Made by a program: the position numbers and the translations under genes
The notes under the pieces: generated by a model
The model's database searches: none
What the model saw: the letters and a program-made list of their open reading frames with translations, nothing else
Told to the model about the DNA's origin: nothing
Shown here: positions 58,951 through 64,000 of the stretch, one piece after another
Position numbering within the stretch: the first letter of the stretch is position 1
Layout of the letters: each line of letters starts with the position of its first letter
Assembly (NCBI GenBank): GCA_948099385.1
Contig: CANUEZ040000213.1
Coordinates: 186,001-250,000, forward strand
DNA length: 64,000 nucleotides
Source: Fasciola hepatica
Lineage: Eukaryota; Platyhelminthes; Trematoda; Plagiorchiida; Fasciolidae
Reading direction: 5' to 3'

Positions 58951-61569
58951 CTACTGAGACACACGGAGGGGTTAGCAAATAACCATCACTAACCTCAACA
59001 GTGCAAACAGCGAAAGCGGCTAATTACGTCAGTTTTGCCTTGATAATCTGTTTCTAGTTGCAAACCCTTGTTCTGTGATTCAGATTGTGTGCTAGCCTTT
59101 GGTCTTATGATACTGGTCAATTCACCATTTATGAATGATCACATTGACGGCAGTAGGCACTAGTGAAGATGCAGCAAAAAGGTCCGGAATACATCGTACT
59201 ATCTGATGCTATTGGCTTCTGCGTTCCAGTTTGTAACAGGTAGGTTGTGTTTTTAAGTGTTTATTGGTTGCTTTCAGTGGTCTGACAAGCCCCCTCATCA
59301 AAAAATCCTTCTGACTATAGTTTGCCGATTTTCTTCTAGGGGACCCAAGCAATTTAGCTTACCATTCTCCTATTATAGTATCAAGCGAGTTTTCTGTGTC
59401 TAAAGTGTCTTTGCACTCTTTTTGTTTCTAATTCATATTCATCTCCATAGTGTATTGTAAACAAACGTTGACTTGGTCAAATCAATCCGTCTGTAAACAA
59501 TATGCAAATAATTAGGTGGAATGATGAATAAACATTTGATTGAAAATACTCAAGAAAGCCATTGCCTTTGACAAAAGTTATACTGGGAAGATGGCAATCA
59601 CGGAATCGATCATTATCTGGTGCAATACGGTGGATTCCATCCATCCCGGCTAGTAGCTCATTTAACTTTACATGCTGGACTGGATTGTTGGATAATTACT
59701 GCCAGCAATTTACTGACTACAGATAGACAAAACAAGCGCATGAAAAATGATCCAGATTGAAGAGTCCATACTAAACTTGATAAATTAATGTATGGTGAAC
59801 TAATTGCTGTATATACTTATATAGTTCTTTCGTTGCTGCTGACTTCCTATATGTGGGACCAAGAAATACAAAAGCGTATGAAATGAATCATCTGAGCTAT
59901 CAAGGCTCAGATCACCAGTGACTAGCAGGAAAGAGCTGTACTTCTGGCATTTTTGAAGTCATCAGCAGAGTATATCCAACAAGTCCCATCCACCCACAGG
60001 TGAAACCCAGAGAGTCTCGTGATGAGCCATGAGCGTTGCACATCAGGCTATTCGAACTACCAATAGTTTGCCTCGCCCCAACACGGTATGATATCGTGCT
60101 CACCGTATGTACGACTGAGCTGCTTTTCTGGTCCAATTTTGCTGACAATTTTTTTTTATTTTTGCAATCATCTACTGCCACGTTGCCCTGTCGCAAATAT
60201 TCATAACAATTTAAGTCATCCATAGAAGACCTCGTAAACTCACAGGTTACCAGCTGACAAGCGACATTGTTACGAATTGGTGCTATCACGGGCAGAAAAG
60301 CAAAATGCCGGATGACGCACTGCTCCTGGTCTCTCGCCGCCGGATTTTGAGAGTCTCGACGTTATATGAAACAATGTACGTTCTCTGTTTGACAATCTCA
60401 AGGACCCAACTTCTAACCTGTTGCTCACGCATTCCGAAATACATATGTGCCATGCCTCCAAGAATCTTGACCTAATGTTGACATAGACAAGTCCATGAAG
60501 GAAATCGGAAAGGTTTTACGCCTCCATTGGTACAGACGGAACTATACAAAATGATTTAGTTGGTAGCCTTGCCACCTATATAAATTCCACACGACACAGC
60601 AGCACTAGTGTCTCAATTCCCCATGGTTCTACTCCATGTTCACAACACAAACTTAATCACCAACAACCAAAACATCAACAACTTTAGTCAAAAGATAATT
60701 TCGCAGTCGAAACTATAAAACACTGATGTTGAATCTGCTGCCCTTTGAAAATGATTTACTTCCATCTCAGAAGAGTAATCTTACTCATCCCAAAACAATT
60801 ACGACGGAAAGAGTGATCAGCATTCGAAATTTACAACACACTTGAGGTTCCTTGACTACCAACAAAGATTAGGACTATATTTCTTCACGAAATTTTCTGC
60901 ACTTCTAGAACATATGGTTTGGGAGCAATCTTTTCTGTGACCAACAGAAGGGCCACCCGTCTGACGACCTCGGCTAGACCAAGAAAATGTCCAATACCTT
61001 CGTTACACGACGATGCTAATGACATCCCGACTATCGTGAAGTGTAGAAATTTCCGAGCAGGTTTTCAAGCTTTTCGAGTTCACCAAATTCGTCATGTCTG
61101 CTGAAGCACGTGGTCTACTTTCAGCTGTTCACAAACACAGAGCAGGGCCTCAGCGAACAAATAACTACGGTAATTACCGTTCACTCGACTCATTCCCAGC
61201 CCAGACTGTTGGCTTCCAGCCACAATGATACCCATACCGGGAACGGAACGAGAGCCATGGATTTCCTTCGAATATTACTCTGCTCATCAGTATTGAATAT
61301 GCAGTGCTTCATTGCCTCGCGACTAATCCCAAGTTTCTACAACTGAAGCAGCAGCGAGCTTAGTAAATTTCATTTCCAATTCCATCAGTGACCAATGTAA
61401 ATCCGTTAGATGTGTCCTTCTAGATTAAGTATCAGCATTTTACTTTAGGCCAAGTACCTTACTTTTCAAAAGCTTGAGTCGTTTAGTTGCTTTAACTGCC
61501 TATTGCTTGAAAGACTAATTCCCGTGTAGAACATACTGTACCAAATGCGGAAAAAAGGTTAGCTAAACA

Positions 61570-61779
61570 CTCTTAAGCGGTGTCAAAGTTCTTCAAGGAA
61601 CTGTTTTTCCTCAATATTTGTTATCGTTCTACATTTGCGACTTGAAAGTATCCCACTCGGCTGCTCTGTTCAAATACGGCGATGACGTCATTTTGGCTCG
61701 GTCAGACGGGTTTTCGCATGCTGATACGACGGTTGCGAAACTGCCTCGATTATTCTTGGAAATTAATAAATTACAGTGA
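61570..61779 (+). pseudogene. Non-LTR retrotransposon RT palm fragment, copy 3
   Basis: The same 69-codon open segment as 21604-21813 is preserved (SGVKVLQGTVFPQYLLSFYI, then KYGDDVILARSD), with several substitutions and no stop. The flanks are decayed. Confidence 0.5.
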
Positions 61780-63005
61780 TTCACTGCTCCTCGGTTTGCC
61801 GCTTATTCATTCGTACGCCAGTACGTACTTAAAACTCTTCGATACTGCTTGTGCATTACTCCCTCGGTTTACTTGGGAAGGACAACATTATACTTATTAT
61901 AGGTTTGCTCTTTACCAGCAGTTTTACTGAAATAGTCTTAAGAGACATCACATCAAATTTATATGACAATCGCCTAACAGCATCAGTCTTATTCGCAGGT
62001 AAGATCGAGGAGACTTTACATACCATATATTATGACATTTTTCTCAGGTGACTGTGTTTTATTCCGTCTCACTAACTCCAGTGAGAAAACCCTTCTGCCG
62101 TTGAGCGATCTCGTTTATCAACGAAAAACAAAGAATATATATAGGCTGTTGTCTGCGGTATACATGACTGACCATTCATGTGACTTTTATCATTTTTGTG
62201 GTATTCACTCACTAAGACAGTGTACATACGTGCGCGCAATATGTGAAACACTACAGTACGTCGTGTGCGGTACCCGTGTACTGATTCCTTGGCTTCCTGT
62301 GCAGGATAATACTACATTATTCCATATAATATTCCACTGTCCCATGTGGCCACAGGTGGCCCAGAACGCATTGGCTCAACTTGTGTGGGCAACCACCCCT
62401 TGAGGCTTAACCAACGCTGACAAGATTCATCACATTTCGGTCAGTCCACTCCTTCGATTGGTTGTCCCATCGCCCGAGTTTGTGTCGTCTCAAGCCTTGG
62501 GACTTCGTATCGCTCTAGTTCTAACTGCCAAAGTGACTTGGCTGTCCACCAAAGCTGAATTACCACACATCAATCTATCCCCTTTCTTACCTTGATATTC
62601 TGTAGGTCCATTCCATTCTCGTATTTTGACAAATAAGGGTGAGATTTTATCTGAACCATTAACCCGTTCTTGTTTGGATAGTCTTTCCTTCCGTTTTGGA
62701 TGACTGAAGAACACCACAAATCCTGGCTCAAGCAGTGGGATTATTTCAAGTGATTCATACGCAAGCCGTTAAATCACAATATATCAATGCAACTGAAGGG
62801 ATTGGACCAGTCGAAGAAAGTGTGTTCTCGAAATGTGCTCAGTGGAAATAACGGTACAATTGAAACGGCTCACACACCCAGCCATCATAAAAGAACTTAA
62901 CTATTACATTAAGTTCCTTACGAAAGTAGCACTGGCGAGAGATCACTTTTAGTTCCTCGAGGAACGTATTATGGGTCTGTATTTCCGAGGCTGTACTTTA
63001 CTGTT

Positions 63006-64000
63006 TTGACAAGAAACCGGCTGTTCATATCGAGCGTGTCATTTCGGTTCCAAGCACTAAACGCGCAAGATACTGTGTGTATACATACTGTGGAGTCAGA
63101 AAGTACATTTGTGTCACCTCGTTTTCCTGGTCAATTACCATTGGAAGAAATGCAATTCTTTGACGAATATGTTCCGTCAACTGTGCAAAAACAAGTGAAT
63201 TCAAAACGTCAAATCTTCTCTAAACGGATAGAGGAATTGTTACCAACGAGTAAGTTCCCATCGGGAGCTGAAAGTTTTATGCAGAATTTATCTGAACTGG
63301 AGCTAGATAATACATTGCTAGAGGTGTCACCTTTGGGACCCAAATTCTGCTGCCCAAACAACCAGAGTAAACAACTAGATTTTGGGGGTGTGATCTGAGA
63401 ATCTATACACTCTGTTGTCCAGCTTACTTCCTTCGTCACAGTTGGAACCCCATAATCTGAAATCTACCTCTATGAATACGAGCCATCAATAACATACAGA
63501 TAAGCCATCAACAAGTGAAGTATTAAGGATTGAACGTGTAAACGTGCGAGAGAATTACAAAAGAATAGTGACAAGGGTGCAGGTATGGTACTTCCGAATA
63601 AGCCAGGCTGCACCACAAAAATAGGAAAAATTTTGAATGATACATCCGAGTTCTTGAAAATGGCATTAGTGAAGGATAAACACTAATAACAGAGGGAGAT
63701 CTCTGCCCCACACCTCAAAACAAATTATATAAAATTGCATAACAGACTCGTCTACCTTTGAACAGATGCAGCCTACAGGGACCATCGTTCCCAGATTATA
63801 TGGATATCCGACAGTTCATAAGAATGTGGTCTGCTTAAGACCTATGCTTGACATGTGCAATTCACCATACCACGCAGTCGCCAAATGGTTGACCATTCTG
63901 CTGGAACCGGTTAGACAGCAAATGTGAAAGCACAGTCCGAACGACACATTTGAATTTATAAGCTGCGTAACAGAATGAATGTGAAAGATCGGTGGATACT
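63006..64000 (+). mobile_element. Penelope-like element family C, N-terminus and RT start, copy 3, runs off window
   Basis: 63006-63398 is a 130-codon frame with the N-terminal end LELDNTLLEVSPLGPKFCCP. Reading continues through stops to NSDKGAGMVLPNKPG, RLYGYPTVHKNVVCL, DMCNSPYHAVAKWLTILLEP and beyond the window edge. It matches 23006-23990. Confidence 0.8.

Larger units (their letters stand above)
57998..64000 (+). repeat. Composite block, copy 3 (cut by window end)
   Basis: This is colinear with 18398-24000 and with the reverse complement of 9000-3800. Because it shares 57998-58370 with copy 1 but not copy 2, copy 2 has been cut on its left by PLE-A. It contains PLE-B C-terminal RT, the spacer, the non-LTR RT palm and PLE-C. 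Confidence 0.85.

Noticed and set aside
1..64000. CRISPR arrays, rRNA genes, complete tRNA genes and bacterial operons
   Set aside because: None was seen; the direct repeats are microsatellites and duplicated retroelements.

Overview
This window looks like repeat-dense intergenic or intronic DNA from an invertebrate eukaryote, most likely a parasitic flatworm (digenean trematode). That guess rests on the mixture of Penelope-like elements (PLEs), BEL/Pao and Ty3/gypsy fossils, tRNA-like SINE heads, AT-rich spacers and splice-like signals. The taxon is inference: no rRNA, mitochondrial or conserved host gene is present to prove it. No intact, confidently identified host protein gene is visible. 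Almost every recognisable reading frame belongs to a retroelement, and nearly all are broken by stops, frameshifts, microsatellites or chimeric joins.

Layout. (1) 290-2395 is an unclassified block (R1) repeated directly at 33026-35755. Both copies are followed by minus-strand PLE-A (2640-3800 and 35885-38421). (2) A composite block occurs three times: 3800-9000 on the minus strand, and 18398-24350 and 57998-64000 on the plus strand. Read in its own direction it is the C-terminal part of PLE-B, then about 4 kb holding a decayed non-LTR reverse transcriptase, then the N-terminus and reverse transcriptase of PLE-C. (3) 13125-14825 and 56290-57998 are an inverted pair with an LTR-like promoter zone. 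(4) 15502-16711 is a BEL/Pao gag cut off inside its zinc-knuckle region by PLE-A sequence (16711-18390). That PLE-A piece is a nearly identical inverted copy of 38600-36960. (5) 26570-30820 and 39976-44030 are a direct duplication of a Ty3/gypsy region with two divergent LTRs, gag-like remnants and RNase H. A gypsy integrase remnant follows the second copy (44280-45330). (6) 46500-56290 is the only large stretch not dominated by these blocks. It holds SINE-like repeats and one or two candidate host exons with good splice signals.

The most interesting structures are: PLE-A reverse transcriptase copies that all carry an in-frame microsatellite at the same site between two RT motifs; a chimeric PLE joining two families; an (AT)n-centred long palindrome; and a PLE head-to-tail tandem. 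The elements do not cooperate as a pathway. They record repeated insertion, template switching and segmental duplication. A possible host gene tail near 47440-47832 is the best non-transposon lead but is unidentified.
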